Shown in pieces: positions 1 through 7,306 of a stretch of DNA of 15,086 bases. This DNA is from Candidatus Zhuqueibacterota bacterium (GTDB lineage Bacteria; BS750m-G25), in NCBI GenBank assembly GCA_016783505.1, contig JADHWK010000051.1:1-15086 (forward strand), given 5' to 3'. Made by a program: the position numbers and the translations under genes. Below the pieces are notes generated by a model. That model ran no database searches and was not told the DNA's origin. It saw only the letters and a program-made list of their open reading frames with translations. Each line of letters starts with the position of its first letter. The stretch's first letter is position 1.

Positions 1-179
1 CAGGCCTGATGGGAATTGTCTTTTTTGTTGCTTCCATCTGGATGCTGGTGGCCATGGTGATTGCCGTGAGACAGGCCCTTGATTACACCGGGACCCTGCG
101 AGCGGTGGGGGTCTGCGCCATCGGATGGGCCATCCAACTCGTAATCATGCTGATTTTATTCTCGGTTCTAGGCAGATAA
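1..179 (+). CDS. Yip1-family membrane protein, C-terminal end (partial)
   Basis: The reading frame is open from the window edge (first full codon at position 3) to TAA at 177-179, giving about 58 residues. Two hydrophobic segments are visible: one rich in I, V, F, A and W (roughly GIVFFVASIWMLVAMVIAV) and a last one ending LILFSVLGR. They are separated by a short polar stretch containing RQALDYTGTLRAVGV. A tryptophan-containing helix followed by a 'R-Q-A-L-D' loop and a final helix resembles the end of Yip1-domain integral membrane proteins, whose bacterial role is unclear. The assignment rests on this pattern alone because the N-terminal part is outside the window. A generic multi-pass membrane protein is the alternative. 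Confidence 0.55.
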   Translation, partial: GLMGIVFFVASIWMLVAMVIAVRQALDYTGTLRAVGVCAIGWAIQLVIMLILFSVLGR

Positions 180-244
180 ACAAGGCCTAGTCCAGATTTC
201 TCACCCATTAGGTTGTGCTCTATTTCACGTAATAGTTCACCCCC

Positions 245-342
245 GTCATTCTGACCACGGCAACCGCGGGAGGAAGAATCTCTTTTTTAATTTACCGGCT
301 GTATCCACTGTGAAAAAGATTCTTCGTTTCACTCAGATTGAC
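245..342. repeat. Imperfect inverted-repeat element, about 98 bp
   Basis: The outer arms are GTCATTCTGA at 245-254 and TCAGATTGAC at 333-342 (one mismatch). The inner arms GAAGAATCT at 273-281 and AGATTCTTC at 317-325 match perfectly. The arms enclose a T-rich centre and no gene. The layout resembles the dispersed 'GTCATTCTGA...GAAGAATCT' intergenic palindromes common in environmental genomes. It may be a miniature non-autonomous element or a transcribed hairpin; no flanking target duplication is obvious. Confidence 0.6.
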
Positions 343-433
343 AAAAAAACAATAGTGTGGTGAGCTATTACTATTTCACTAACTCGACGTCTCGAAATTT
401 CTAAGATTTTTTGTTCAACTTTCCTCAATTGCC

Positions 434-529
434 AAGATTGCCAAAAGTTTCCCGAAACTTCGGGACCAAAATTATCTAAGTTTAGGAACTTTTTGCCCCG
501 ACACTTCGGGGTGAAATTTAGGCAATCTT
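434..529. repeat. Inverted-repeat block with two internal hairpins
   Basis: Nine-base perfect arms AAGATTGCC (434-442) and GGCAATCTT (521-529) enclose two compact hairpins: CCCGAAACTTCGGG at 451-464, and CCCCGA-cact-TCGGGG at 496-511. Neither hairpin is followed by a good T-run, so neither is a convincing terminator. The rest of 343-742 holds a direct repeat CCATTATTCC (about 541 and 567) and no credible coding frame. Confidence 0.5.
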
Positions 530-742
530 TCAATTTTTGTCCATTATTCCCTACGGGTTGTAGGCCATTATTCCAGTTGTCCCGAAGGGGCTAAGTTATA
601 TAAATAAGGGCTATCGTTCGATGACTATCGGGATGCGACTACAATTTTTGAAAGGGATGTTGACCGACGCCATTTCCCCGATGTCGTTGACAACCAATGG
701 GAAATCACCGGGGTAAGTATGGAGAAAAAATTGAATTTTTTT

Positions 743-770
743 TTGCTTTTTTAACCTTTTTTGCTATATT
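743..770 (+). promoter_or_regulatory. Candidate promoter, extended -10 type
   Basis: A -35-like TTGCTT (743-748) is followed after 16 bp by TATATT (765-770), preceded by TGC, which resembles an extended -10 box. It lies in a very AT-rich stretch (about 715-860) directly upstream of the CRISPR-like repeats. That stretch could be a leader for the mini-array; it could equally drive the lipoprotein gene that starts 250 bp further on. Confidence 0.35.
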
Positions 771-861
771 TAAAAGCAGACTGTTATCCTTAGGATTGGT
801 GATGGGGCTGCTTTTTTTGTTCGTGGTTGTGATCTTTGGGAAAAAGCAACTTAGGTTGAAA

Positions 862-964
862 CCAACATCCATTAAAACAAGGATTGAAACACTGCTAATT
901 ATCGCTAATTGCTGATTGTTGACTGCTGTCTAATGCCAACATCCATTAAAACAAGGATTGTAAC
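862..964 (+). CRISPR. CRISPR-like mini-array: two repeats, one spacer
   Basis: Two 29-bp repeats occupy 862-890 and 936-964. They are identical at 28 of 29 positions; the second has GATTGTAAC in place of GATTGAAAC at its end. They enclose a 45-bp unique segment (891-935). The GATTGAAAC 3' end is typical of many type I and type III CRISPR repeats and sets transcription rightward. An AT-rich, leader-like stretch lies upstream, and the degenerate repeat is at the distal end, as expected for an array trailer. No cas gene is present here. The spacer is rather low in complexity (repeated GCTAATT and GCTGATTG motifs), so this could be a decayed array or a stray repeat pair. A third, more diverged copy lies at 6921-6946. 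Confidence 0.5.
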
Positions 965-1016
965 AAAACGCCAATTGTTCGAAAAATATTTGACTATTTA
1001 ACAAAAGGATTTGAAG

Positions 1017-2726
1017 GTGAAAAAGATTGGGAAAATATTTGTTAGTGTAAGCATTTCGCTTCTGCTATTCACTTGTACTAATTCTGAAAAAAGTAAATTA
1101 ATTCACGAGCCCACAGAAGATGATGGCAATTGGTTCTTTCTTTCAAAAAACGATCTTACTGCCGGAACATATCATACTCGTCATGCTGAGATATTTGGAA
1201 AATATGTTAAAGGATATAACTATTATGTCCTTAAGGGAATTGATAAAGTTCAATCAACTGCAATGGATGGTGGAGGATACTTTATAGGTATAGATTCGAT
1301 ACCCACAGAATCTCCTGTCGGCTATGAACTTAAGCTTTTTGGTAAATCGCTATTAGATCCCCCAAGAAAGACGAGTTACTGCAGTGGTTCCGCATACTCA
1401 GCATTTATAGAGGGGCTTAATCTAATTTTTCCTGATGGCAATAGTCGGCTCTCCTACGAAAGATATGAAGCAATGCGAATGCAGGAATTGGATGGGGGGA
1501 GGCGCGAGGATGGCATTAAGTATTGGGGACATTGGAATGCTGATGGCTTTGGTAGCCAATATGCTCTGGTACAGTATTCGATGATGGGAGAGGAAATAAA
1601 GCCAATTAATGCCCGTCCAGGGGATTTTATTAATATTTCCTGGGAAAAAGGCCTGGGGCATTCGGTAATATTCTTAGGATGGTATCAGGATGAAAATGCT
1701 GATAAGAAAGTGGTATACTGGTCAAGCCAGCGGGGAACTAATGGCTTTGGTGATCAAGTTGTTTCGTTAGATAGGGTCAAGTATGTAAAAATTGTTCGGC
1801 TTGTCCGTCCTGAAAATCTTTTTACGTTTGATATTACAACAGAGGTAAAATGTGATATACCGGGTGATTTGGTTATTACCGCTAAGAATATTCAACACAG
1901 GTATATTGAATACGGAGAGGTTATAGTTGCTAACCTCCCTACCGCACCCTTCCCCCATCCAAAAAGAGAAGATGGACATTATTATGAAGATCAGTTTTTT
2001 CCGCCAGAGAAACATTACAGTGATAATAGCGTGACGATATTTATTCCGAAAAATTTCAGAAAAATGGATAGGGTTGATTTTGTCCTGTATTTCCACGGTT
2101 GGTGGAATAACATAGACTCTGTGCTGAGCAGATTCATGCTTATTGAACAATTGGTTGAGAGTGGGAAAAATGCTATATTTATAGTTCCTCAGGGACCACG
2201 TAATGCCCCCGATTCATTCGGTGGCAAACTTGAAGATGGGGATGGATTCAAACGATTTATGAAGGACATTATGGAATTGCTTCGGAAAAGAGGGAAGATA
2301 AAGAGCAAAAAAATTGGGAATATAATTCTTTCCGGTCATAGCGGGGGCTATCATGTAATATCCTTTATACTGATGAGGGGTGGACTTACTGATCGGATAC
2401 AAGAAGTTTATCTGTTTGATGCACTTTATGGGCAAACAGAAAAATTTGTGTATTGGTTTGATCACTATAACGGCAGACTCATCAATATCTATATTGAAGA
2501 TGGTGGGACGAAAAATGAGACAGAGAATTTAATTGATGATTTAAAAGGATGGGGTATTCCGCATGTAGCAAAAAATGAGAATGAATTAACACAGGATGAT
2601 TTAAAGGAAAATAGGCTGATATTTATTTTTACCGAGCTTGAGCATAATGAGGTGGTCTATAAAACCGGAAATTTTCAAAAATTCCTTAAAGCCAGTATGT
2701 TACTATCCATCGGTAAAAGTCAATAG
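1017..2726 (+). CDS. Lipoprotein with NlpC/P60-like cysteine peptidase and alpha/beta-hydrolase domains
   Basis: Predicted 569-residue surface or periplasmic lipoprotein. The GTG at 1017 is preferred because AAAAGGA (1003-1009) is well spaced for it; an in-frame TTG at 1011 lies too close. A short basic and hydrophobic leader ends in LLLFTC, an imperfect lipobox with Cys20 as the acylated residue. Residues about 100-270 look like a papain-fold NlpC/P60 or CHAP-type domain. A Tyr-Cys-Ser-Gly motif supplies nucleophile Cys122, followed by a helix, and RPGDFINI leads to GHSVIFLGW with His215. Residues about 335-565 form an alpha/beta hydrolase: YFHGWW oxyanion region, nucleophile elbow GHSGG (Ser442), probable acid Asp468 and His543. 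The first domain suggests peptide or cell-wall amide cleavage, the second an ester or amide bond. The true substrate is unknown. The gene stands alone, followed by hairpins and a terminator. Confidence 0.75.
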   Translation: MKKIGKIFVSVSISLLLFTCTNSEKSKLIHEPTEDDGNWFFLSKNDLTAGTYHTRHAEIFGKYVKGYNYYVLKGIDKVQSTAMDGGGYFIGIDSIPTESPVGYELKLFGKSLLDPPRKTSYCSGSAYSAFIEGLNLIFPDGNSRLSYERYEAMRMQELDGGRREDGIKYWGHWNADGFGSQYALVQYSMMGEEIKPINARPGDFINISWEKGLGHSVIFLGWYQDENADKKVVYWSSQRGTNGFGDQVVSLDRVKYVKIVRLVRPENLFTFDITTEVKCDIPGDLVITAKNIQHRYIEYGEVIVANLPTAPFPHPKREDGHYYEDQFFPPEKHYSDNSVTIFIPKNFRKMDRVDFVLYFHGWWNNIDSVLSRFMLIEQLVESGKNAIFIVPQGPRNAPDSFGGKLEDGDGFKRFMKDIMELLRKRGKIKSKKIGNIILSGHSGGYHVISFILMRGGLTDRIQEVYLFDALYGQTEKFVYWFDHYNGRLINIYIEDGGTKNETENLIDDLKGWGIPHVAKNENELTQDDLKENRLIFIFTELEHNEVVYKTGNFQKFLKASMLLSIGKSQ

Positions 2727-2860
2727 TTGATCACCAATGAGTTGAAACAAAATAAATAACGCCGAACCCCAGTGATTATCCACCTATTTTGTAACCGCAC
2801 TCCCAATGCCTGGGTGCGGAGCTATCGCAGGCGTAAAGCCTGCGGCTAAAATGCATAAAA

Positions 2861-2901
2861 AACCTCCCGGGGCTGGAGACCTTCGGGGGGTTATTTTTTT
2901 T
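2861..2901 (+). terminator. Rho-independent terminator, probably bidirectional
   Basis: ACCTCCCG (2862-2869) pairs with CGGGGGGT (2884-2891), with one G-T pair, and is followed by TTATTTTTTTT. An A-run (2857-2862) lies before the stem, so it could also stop leftward transcription. It ends the lipoprotein transcript. Confidence 0.8.
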
Positions 2902-2909
2902 AAAACGTA

Positions 2910-2938
2910 TTGCTTTTGATCTAAAAATTATGTAAATT
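2910..2938 (+). promoter_or_regulatory. Promoter in cassette copy 1
   Basis: TTGCTT (2910-2915), 17-bp spacer, TAAATT (2933-2938), continuing as TAAATTTA. It also fits the Bacteroidota-type pattern of TTG followed about 20 bp later by TAnnTTT. The same boxes with the same spacing recur at 7307-7335 and 11447-11475, which supports function. Here it would start a transcript with a leader of over 200 nt before the racemase-family gene. Confidence 0.6.
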
Positions 2939-2974
2939 TATTTGTAAATCAGTATTCAAAAAGGAGGTCTAGCT

Positions 2975-3104
2975 GTAGCCGCATCCCGTCGGCCCCAAGG
3001 GTCTTGAACCCGTAGGGTCTTGGGAAACGAGCTTGGGAAAGGCTCGGGGTGCGGAACTATCGCAGGCGTATCAGTGGGGCGCCTGACCGAAAGCCTGCGG
3101 CTAC
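2975..3104. repeat. 130-bp nested hairpin element with 9-bp terminal inverted repeats
   Basis: Perfect terminal arms GTAGCCGCA (2975-2983) and TGCGGCTAC (3096-3104) enclose a mosaic of hairpins. The backbone matches the two-hairpin unit at 2795-2848 (CCGCA...GGGTGCGG, then CTATCGCAGGCGTA...AAGCCTGCGG), but with extra DNA in each loop. About 50 bp sits in the first loop (around 2989-3038; it contains CCCAAG/CTTGGG and CGAGC/GCTCG stems), and exactly 20 bp in the second (3071-3090). The element lies between a promoter with strong ribosome-binding site and the racemase-family start, so it probably lengthened that gene's leader. Confidence 0.65.
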
Positions 3105-3177
3105 AATTTCTATTGTAATGCACGTGAATGTGATTTTGACTAAACCCAACCATCAACAAAAGAAAGTGAAGTTTGAA

Positions 3178-3882
3178 ATGTATAAGAAAATTGGCATACT
3201 TGGTGGATTGAGTCCGGAATCTACAATTGAATACTACCGATATATTACCAGAAAATATTACGAGCTTTTTGGAGATTACAACTATCCCGAAATCATCATT
3301 TACGGGGTCAATTTCCAACAGTTCATAAACTGGCAAAGAGAAGGAAATTGGAATAATATCGTGGAAAGGCTGGTACAAGCTACACAAGCCATCCATGCTG
3401 CCGGCGCTGACTTCGGATTAATTGCCACAAACACTATGCATATTATATTTGACAAGGTGCAAGAGAAATCACCAATACCCCTTATAAGTATTATCGAAGC
3501 CACCGCTACTGCAATTAATAAAGAGAAAATCGAAACCGTTGGACTTTTAGGAACCCTTCACACTATGAGAGAGCAATTCTATAAAGAAGGATTATTTAGA
3601 CACGGTATCAAAACGATAGTTCCAGAGCCACAAGAGCAAGAATTTATCAACAAAGTAATTTATGATGAATTGACAAGAGGACGAATAAATCAGAGGTCAA
3701 AGCAAGCCTACATAGAGATTATTAATAAACTCAAGGCTAAAGGAGCAGAAGGCATAGTTCTAGGTTGCACCGAAATACCCCTTTTAGTACAACAGATTGA
3801 CTGCAACATAAAACTATTTAATACAACACAGATACATGCACAAAATGCACTTAACCTTGCTACAAATACCGAGGTCAGATAA
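3178..3882 (+). CDS. Aspartate/glutamate racemase-family protein lacking the first catalytic Cys
   Basis: 234 residues, the usual length for the YgeA-like Asp/Glu racemase family, which interconverts L- and D-amino acids by a two-cysteine, cofactor-independent mechanism in the cytoplasm. The start is MYKKIGILGGLSPEST; the upstream in-frame extension (from 3049) runs through the hairpin element and is not protein-like. The N-terminal GGLSPESTIEYY and the second-site motif VLGCTEIPLL (Cys197) are intact. The first-site motif reads IATNTMH, so the position expected to be Cys (residue 83) is Ala. Loss of one of the two acid/base residues should impair racemisation, unless Thr84 substitutes or the enzyme does a different reaction. 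The ribosome-binding site is weak (AAAGTGAAG). A hairpin follows the stop closely. Confidence 0.8.
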   Translation: MYKKIGILGGLSPESTIEYYRYITRKYYELFGDYNYPEIIIYGVNFQQFINWQREGNWNNIVERLVQATQAIHAAGADFGLIATNTMHIIFDKVQEKSPIPLISIIEATATAINKEKIETVGLLGTLHTMREQFYKEGLFRHGIKTIVPEPQEQEFINKVIYDELTRGRINQRSKQAYIEIINKLKAKGAEGIVLGCTEIPLLVQQIDCNIKLFNTTQIHAQNALNLATNTEVR

Positions 3883-3884
3883 AC

Positions 3885-3906
3885 GGACAGACCTGAAGGT
3901 CTGTCC
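3885..3906 (+). terminator. Perfect 10-bp hairpin after the racemase-family gene
   Basis: GGACAGACCT (3885-3894) and AGGTCTGTCC (3897-3906) are perfect inverted repeats starting 2 bp after the stop codon. The following CTACACTTTTTATG gives only a delayed T-run, so termination is plausible but may be weak. Similar 'GACAGACCT' palindromes are common as dispersed intergenic repeats, which is the alternative reading. Confidence 0.5.
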
Positions 3907-4010
3907 CTACACTTTTTATGAAATAGGCGTATACATTGTAGGGCGAGGTTTATGTCGTCCGTAGGAAGAGAAAAAATGGCCAATTTATCCAGATTTTTAG
4001 GGGGTGTATC

Positions 4011-6890
4011 ATGACAAAACTTTTGGGTAAGACTCTAAAAATTGCCCCTCTCGTTGTAGCGATTGCTGTGATCGCATCCGTATTTACAGCATTGTCTTCA
4101 AAAGCTTCAACACCAGGGAAACGTACTAGCTATTCCTATGATGAACCCTTCTTTCCTGATGGAACTTACGATCCAGCGATTCCTCTACCTGACAGTGTCC
4201 TCGGTTATGCAATAGGTTCAAAGCCATCTCGCTACGATGAGCTGGTGCATTACCTCAAACGACTTGCTAAAGCCAGTACCCGGGTGCAACTCAAAAAATA
4301 CGGGGAGACATATGAGGGCCGTGCTCTTTATTATCTCATCATAAGTTCTGATGAGAACATAGCAAGGCTTGCTGATATAAAGGGTTCCATAGCTAAGCTT
4401 GCTGACCCACGCAAGTTACGCGGTGGTAATAAGGAAGTCTACTCACTTATTGAGCGTACCCCTGCCATTGCCTGGCTTGCCTACAGTATCCATGGGGATG
4501 AGCTCTCCAGCACGGACGCTGCCATACAGTTAGCATATCAGATCGCTGCTGGTACCGATTCGCTCACCAAAAAGCTCCGGCAAGAGCTGGTGATTATTAT
4601 TGACCCTTTACAGAATCCAGATGGTAGGGAGCGCTTCCTGGCCCAGCTACAACAGTTAGAAGGTACATTCCCAAACCCTGATCCCCAAAGCTTACAACAT
4701 AGTGGGTTCTGGCCGTGGGGACGGGGCAACCACTACCTGTTCGATCTTAACCGTGACTGGTTCCTACTGGTGCATCCAGCGACTCGGGGTAAGGTCGAGG
4801 CAATCCTTGAATGGAACCCACAATTATTTGTTGATTCACACGAGATGGGTTCCCTCAATACATATCTATTCTCGCCACCAAGAGAACCATTTCATCCCAA
4901 CATGAGCGAGACACTCAAGAAGTGGTGGCAGATATTCTCCCGAGATCAGGCCCATGCCTTTGACCAATACGGATGGAGCTATTATACCCGCGAATGGAAT
5001 GAATCCTGGTATCCAGGATATGGTACTTCTTGGAGCATTTATACGGGAGCCATCGGAATTCTTTACGAGCAGGCTGGTGTTGAAGGTTCGATCGTGAAAC
5101 AGAGGGATGGTTCAATACTCACTTATCGAGAGTCGGTGCACCACCAATTTGTAAGTTCCATCGCTAACCTGAAAACAGCCGCCAATCGTCGTAGTCAATT
5201 ACTGAGGGATTTCTATCTGGAAAAGAACAAGGCAGTGGGCGGTAAATCAGCTACTCCCATCTATGCATATATCTTTGTGCCGGGCAAGAATAAAGTTAGA
5301 ATCAATAAGTTCATTGAGACACTACTTCTACAGGGTATTGAAGTTCAAGTCGCCGGGGACAAATTTGTAGCCAATAACCTGCACGATTACTGGGGTCAAA
5401 GCTTCAGAAGAAAAGAATTACCAGCGGGAACCTACATCGTTTCAGTTGCTCAGCCTAAGCAATCGCTAATCCAAGTCATACTTGAGTTTGATCCCAGGAT
5501 GACCGACTCCTTCTTAGTTGAAGAACGTGGCGAACTAGAGAAGAAAAAGAAAACTCGCCTATATGAGGTTACCGCCTGGTCTGTACCTATAGCCTATAAC
5601 CTCGACGCCTATTGGACAGATAAGCCCATAAAGATAAAGACAAGACTTATCAATCAAATTGAAGTTCCCCAAGGCAAAGTAATCAACCCAAGTCCTAAGT
5701 ATGGATACGTATTTGACTATTCCAGCGACGCTGCTGTCCATGCACTCATCAGGTTCTTGGAAAACGACTACAAAGTTAGAGTTGCCAAAAAAGCGTTTAA
5801 GATTGAAGGGGTGGCATTCTCCAGGGGAAGCATTTTACTAAGGGGACACGAGAATAATGTAAGTTTACATGATTTTGTTAAAAAAGTGACCGCTGAAACT
5901 GGCATCATCATCTATGGTGTCAATACGGCGCTGAGTGATGAAGGTCCTGATCTTGGTGGCGAGGAGTTTGGTCTGCTGGAACCACCGCGTATAGGTGTGT
6001 TTGCAGGGGCACCAATAGCTTCCACCGATTATGGAGCAATATGGCATATGTTAGATAGGGGGTATCGGATTCGTTTTTCATCACTTAACATAAACACGAT
6101 ACAACGTTTAGATTTAGACAAATATAATGTGCTGGTGCTTCCTTCAGTATGGGGAGGATCCCAAGTATATAAAAATATTCTGGGTGAGAAGGGCATAGAT
6201 GAACTGAGAAGATGGATTAAAGATGGTGGAACCCTCATTGCTGTGGGGAGTGCAGCCGCATTTGCAGCTGATACATCAGTTGCTCTGAGCAGCGTAAGGC
6301 TTCGGAGGCAGGTACTTGACAAAATTGATGAATACGCAGAGGCGGTTAAGCGTGAGCAATCGGCTGTTAAGCCTTCCGTGGATGCTAAAGCAGTATGGGA
6401 GCCCCCCTTAAAAGAAGAGGAGGCGGAAGGTAAGGAAGTAACAGGGAAGAAGAAACGTGAACTGGAAGATCTTACCGAGGAAGATGAGATGCTTCGACCC
6501 TTTATGCCGCGTGGCGTCATACTTCGAGCAGATTTGGACAGAGAGCATTGGCTAACGAGTGGAATGGATGATTCTGAAATGGACCTCTTTGGAAGAGTTC
6601 CTGTCATACTATATACTTCCTATGCATTCATGTCAAAAGCACCGGTGCAAACGCCAGCACGCCTGGCGGGCGCCAAAAATCTTAGACTTAGTGGGCTGCT
6701 TTGGCCTGAGGCTCGTGGGCGGTGGGCCAAAACTGCTTATCTGACCCGCGAGGGCATAGGAAAGGGACAGGTCATTCTCTTTGCTGATAGGCCCAACTTT
6801 AGGGGCTACTTCCACGGTTCTGAGCGTCTTCTCCTAAATGCTCTATTACTGGGACCCGGATTAGGTGCCAGGCATCCTACGCCATGGTAA
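4011..6890 (+). CDS. Secreted M14-family zinc carboxypeptidase with C-terminal amidotransferase-like domain
   Basis: 959 residues; the ATG is preceded by AGGGGG at a suitable distance. A signal peptide (about residues 1-33, hydrophobic core IAPLVVAIAVIASVF) directs export. The catalytic domain spans about 60-400. Zinc ligands are His161 and Glu164 in the HGDE motif and His277 in DSHEMG. A substrate-binding Asn-Arg pair sits at 247-248 in FDLNRDW, and the probable general base is Glu353 in LYEQAG. All key M14 residues are present, so it should be active. A beta-rich region follows (about 410-560), then from about 655 a Rossmann-like, class I glutamine-amidotransferase-like domain (RIGVFAGAP..., VLVLPSVWGG, WIKDGGTLIAVG). 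A highly charged linker (about 775-828) interrupts it. Proteins of this build are typical of Bacteroidota and relatives and probably digest extracellular or periplasmic peptides. It appears to be a single-gene unit. Confidence 0.88.
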   Translation: MTKLLGKTLKIAPLVVAIAVIASVFTALSSKASTPGKRTSYSYDEPFFPDGTYDPAIPLPDSVLGYAIGSKPSRYDELVHYLKRLAKASTRVQLKKYGETYEGRALYYLIISSDENIARLADIKGSIAKLADPRKLRGGNKEVYSLIERTPAIAWLAYSIHGDELSSTDAAIQLAYQIAAGTDSLTKKLRQELVIIIDPLQNPDGRERFLAQLQQLEGTFPNPDPQSLQHSGFWPWGRGNHYLFDLNRDWFLLVHPATRGKVEAILEWNPQLFVDSHEMGSLNTYLFSPPREPFHPNMSETLKKWWQIFSRDQAHAFDQYGWSYYTREWNESWYPGYGTSWSIYTGAIGILYEQAGVEGSIVKQRDGSILTYRESVHHQFVSSIANLKTAANRRSQLLRDFYLEKNKAVGGKSATPIYAYIFVPGKNKVRINKFIETLLLQGIEVQVAGDKFVANNLHDYWGQSFRRKELPAGTYIVSVAQPKQSLIQVILEFDPRMTDSFLVEERGELEKKKKTRLYEVTAWSVPIAYNLDAYWTDKPIKIKTRLINQIEVPQGKVINPSPKYGYVFDYSSDAAVHALIRFLENDYKVRVAKKAFKIEGVAFSRGSILLRGHENNVSLHDFVKKVTAETGIIIYGVNTALSDEGPDLGGEEFGLLEPPRIGVFAGAPIASTDYGAIWHMLDRGYRIRFSSLNINTIQRLDLDKYNVLVLPSVWGGSQVYKNILGEKGIDELRRWIKDGGTLIAVGSAAAFAADTSVALSSVRLRRQVLDKIDEYAEAVKREQSAVKPSVDAKAVWEPPLKEEEAEGKEVTGKKKRELEDLTEEDEMLRPFMPRGVILRADLDREHWLTSGMDDSEMDLFGRVPVILYTSYAFMSKAPVQTPARLAGAKNLRLSGLLWPEARGRWAKTAYLTREGIGKGQVILFADRPNFRGYFHGSERLLLNALLLGPGLGARHPTPW

Positions 6891-6920
6891 ATGATTTAAG
6901 GGTAAAAAGGTCTGAGCTTG

Positions 6921-6946
6921 AAATCAATAAAAACAAGGAATGAAAC
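6921..6946 (+). repeat. Solitary diverged CRISPR-like repeat
   Basis: This 26-bp segment matches the end of the 862-890 repeat at 22 of 26 positions, in the same orientation, and ends in GGAATGAAAC. It lies 30 bp after the carboxypeptidase stop. No second copy is adjacent, so it is at most a relic. Confidence 0.45.
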
Positions 6947-7257
6947 AATCTATTACTCACATCTTTAACTTCCCTAAATCCCCCCCAGCCCCCCTTTTTT
7001 AAAGGGGGGATTTCAAAGGGGGACTTGAGTGGGGGGATAATAGTTAGTCATCAAGGGGGGGGGAAGAAGATGTCTCGAATGAAGTTTCCTCTCCTTTGGT
7101 GGAAGAAGATGAGTATGAGCAGAGTATTTTAGGGTGAAATAAGAATAAAGAAAACCTAATCCCAGCGATTATCATTTAATATGAAATCGTTTTCTTTATA
7201 GATGTTTGATGTAAAACAATCCGTAGGCGTAAAGCCTGCGGCTACAATGCATAAAAA

Positions 7258-7295
7258 ACCTCCCGGCCTGAAAACCTTCGGGAGTTTATTTTTTT
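7258..7295 (+). terminator. Rho-independent terminator in cassette copy 2
   Basis: CTCCCG (7260-7265) pairs with CGGGAG (7279-7284) and is followed by TTTATTTTTTT. An A-run at 7253-7258 precedes the stem, so leftward termination is also possible. Confidence 0.75.
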
Positions 7296-7306
7296 AAAAA
7301 AACGGA

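Larger units (their letters stand above)
2761..2967 (+). repeat. Intergenic cassette, copy 1 (partial)
   Basis: This is the shortest of three related intergenic cassettes (others at 6972-7364 and 11159-11489). It begins at the shared AACCCCAG(T/C)GATTAT block and lacks the upstream half seen in the other two. Its order is: hairpin CCGCACTCCCA / TGGGTGCGG (2795-2819), hairpin CGCAGGC-gtaaa-GCCTGCG (2826-2844), ATGCATAAAAAA, terminator, promoter, AAATCAGTATTC and the strong ribosome-binding sequence AAAAAGGAGG ending at 2967. The last part matches copy 2 closely. Confidence 0.75.

Noticed and set aside
333-533. 66-codon minus-strand frame
   Set aside because: Runs through the inverted-repeat block and hairpins; no ribosome-binding site and no protein-like pattern.
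610-753. Open frame reading RDVDRRHFPDVVDNQWEITG, a possible gene remnant
   Set aside because: No start codon, short length, and no family recognised; a chance frame is as likely.
697-915. 72-codon + strand frame with a hydrophobic centre
   Set aside because: Its C-terminal part is translated from the CRISPR-like repeat (PTSIKTRIET), its hydrophobicity comes from T-runs and it has no ribosome-binding site.
3049-3177. N-terminal extension of the racemase-family protein
   Set aside because: Translates the hairpin element; the family starts at the KIGILGG segment, matching ATG 3178.
2975-3177. Riboswitch or T-box leader for the racemase-family gene
   Set aside because: The many stems are explained by nested repeats that recur elsewhere; no conserved riboswitch core was seen.
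6029-6607. 192-codon minus-strand frame
   Set aside because: Serine-rich shadow of the M14 carboxypeptidase's C-terminal domain, which has clear homology on the + strand.
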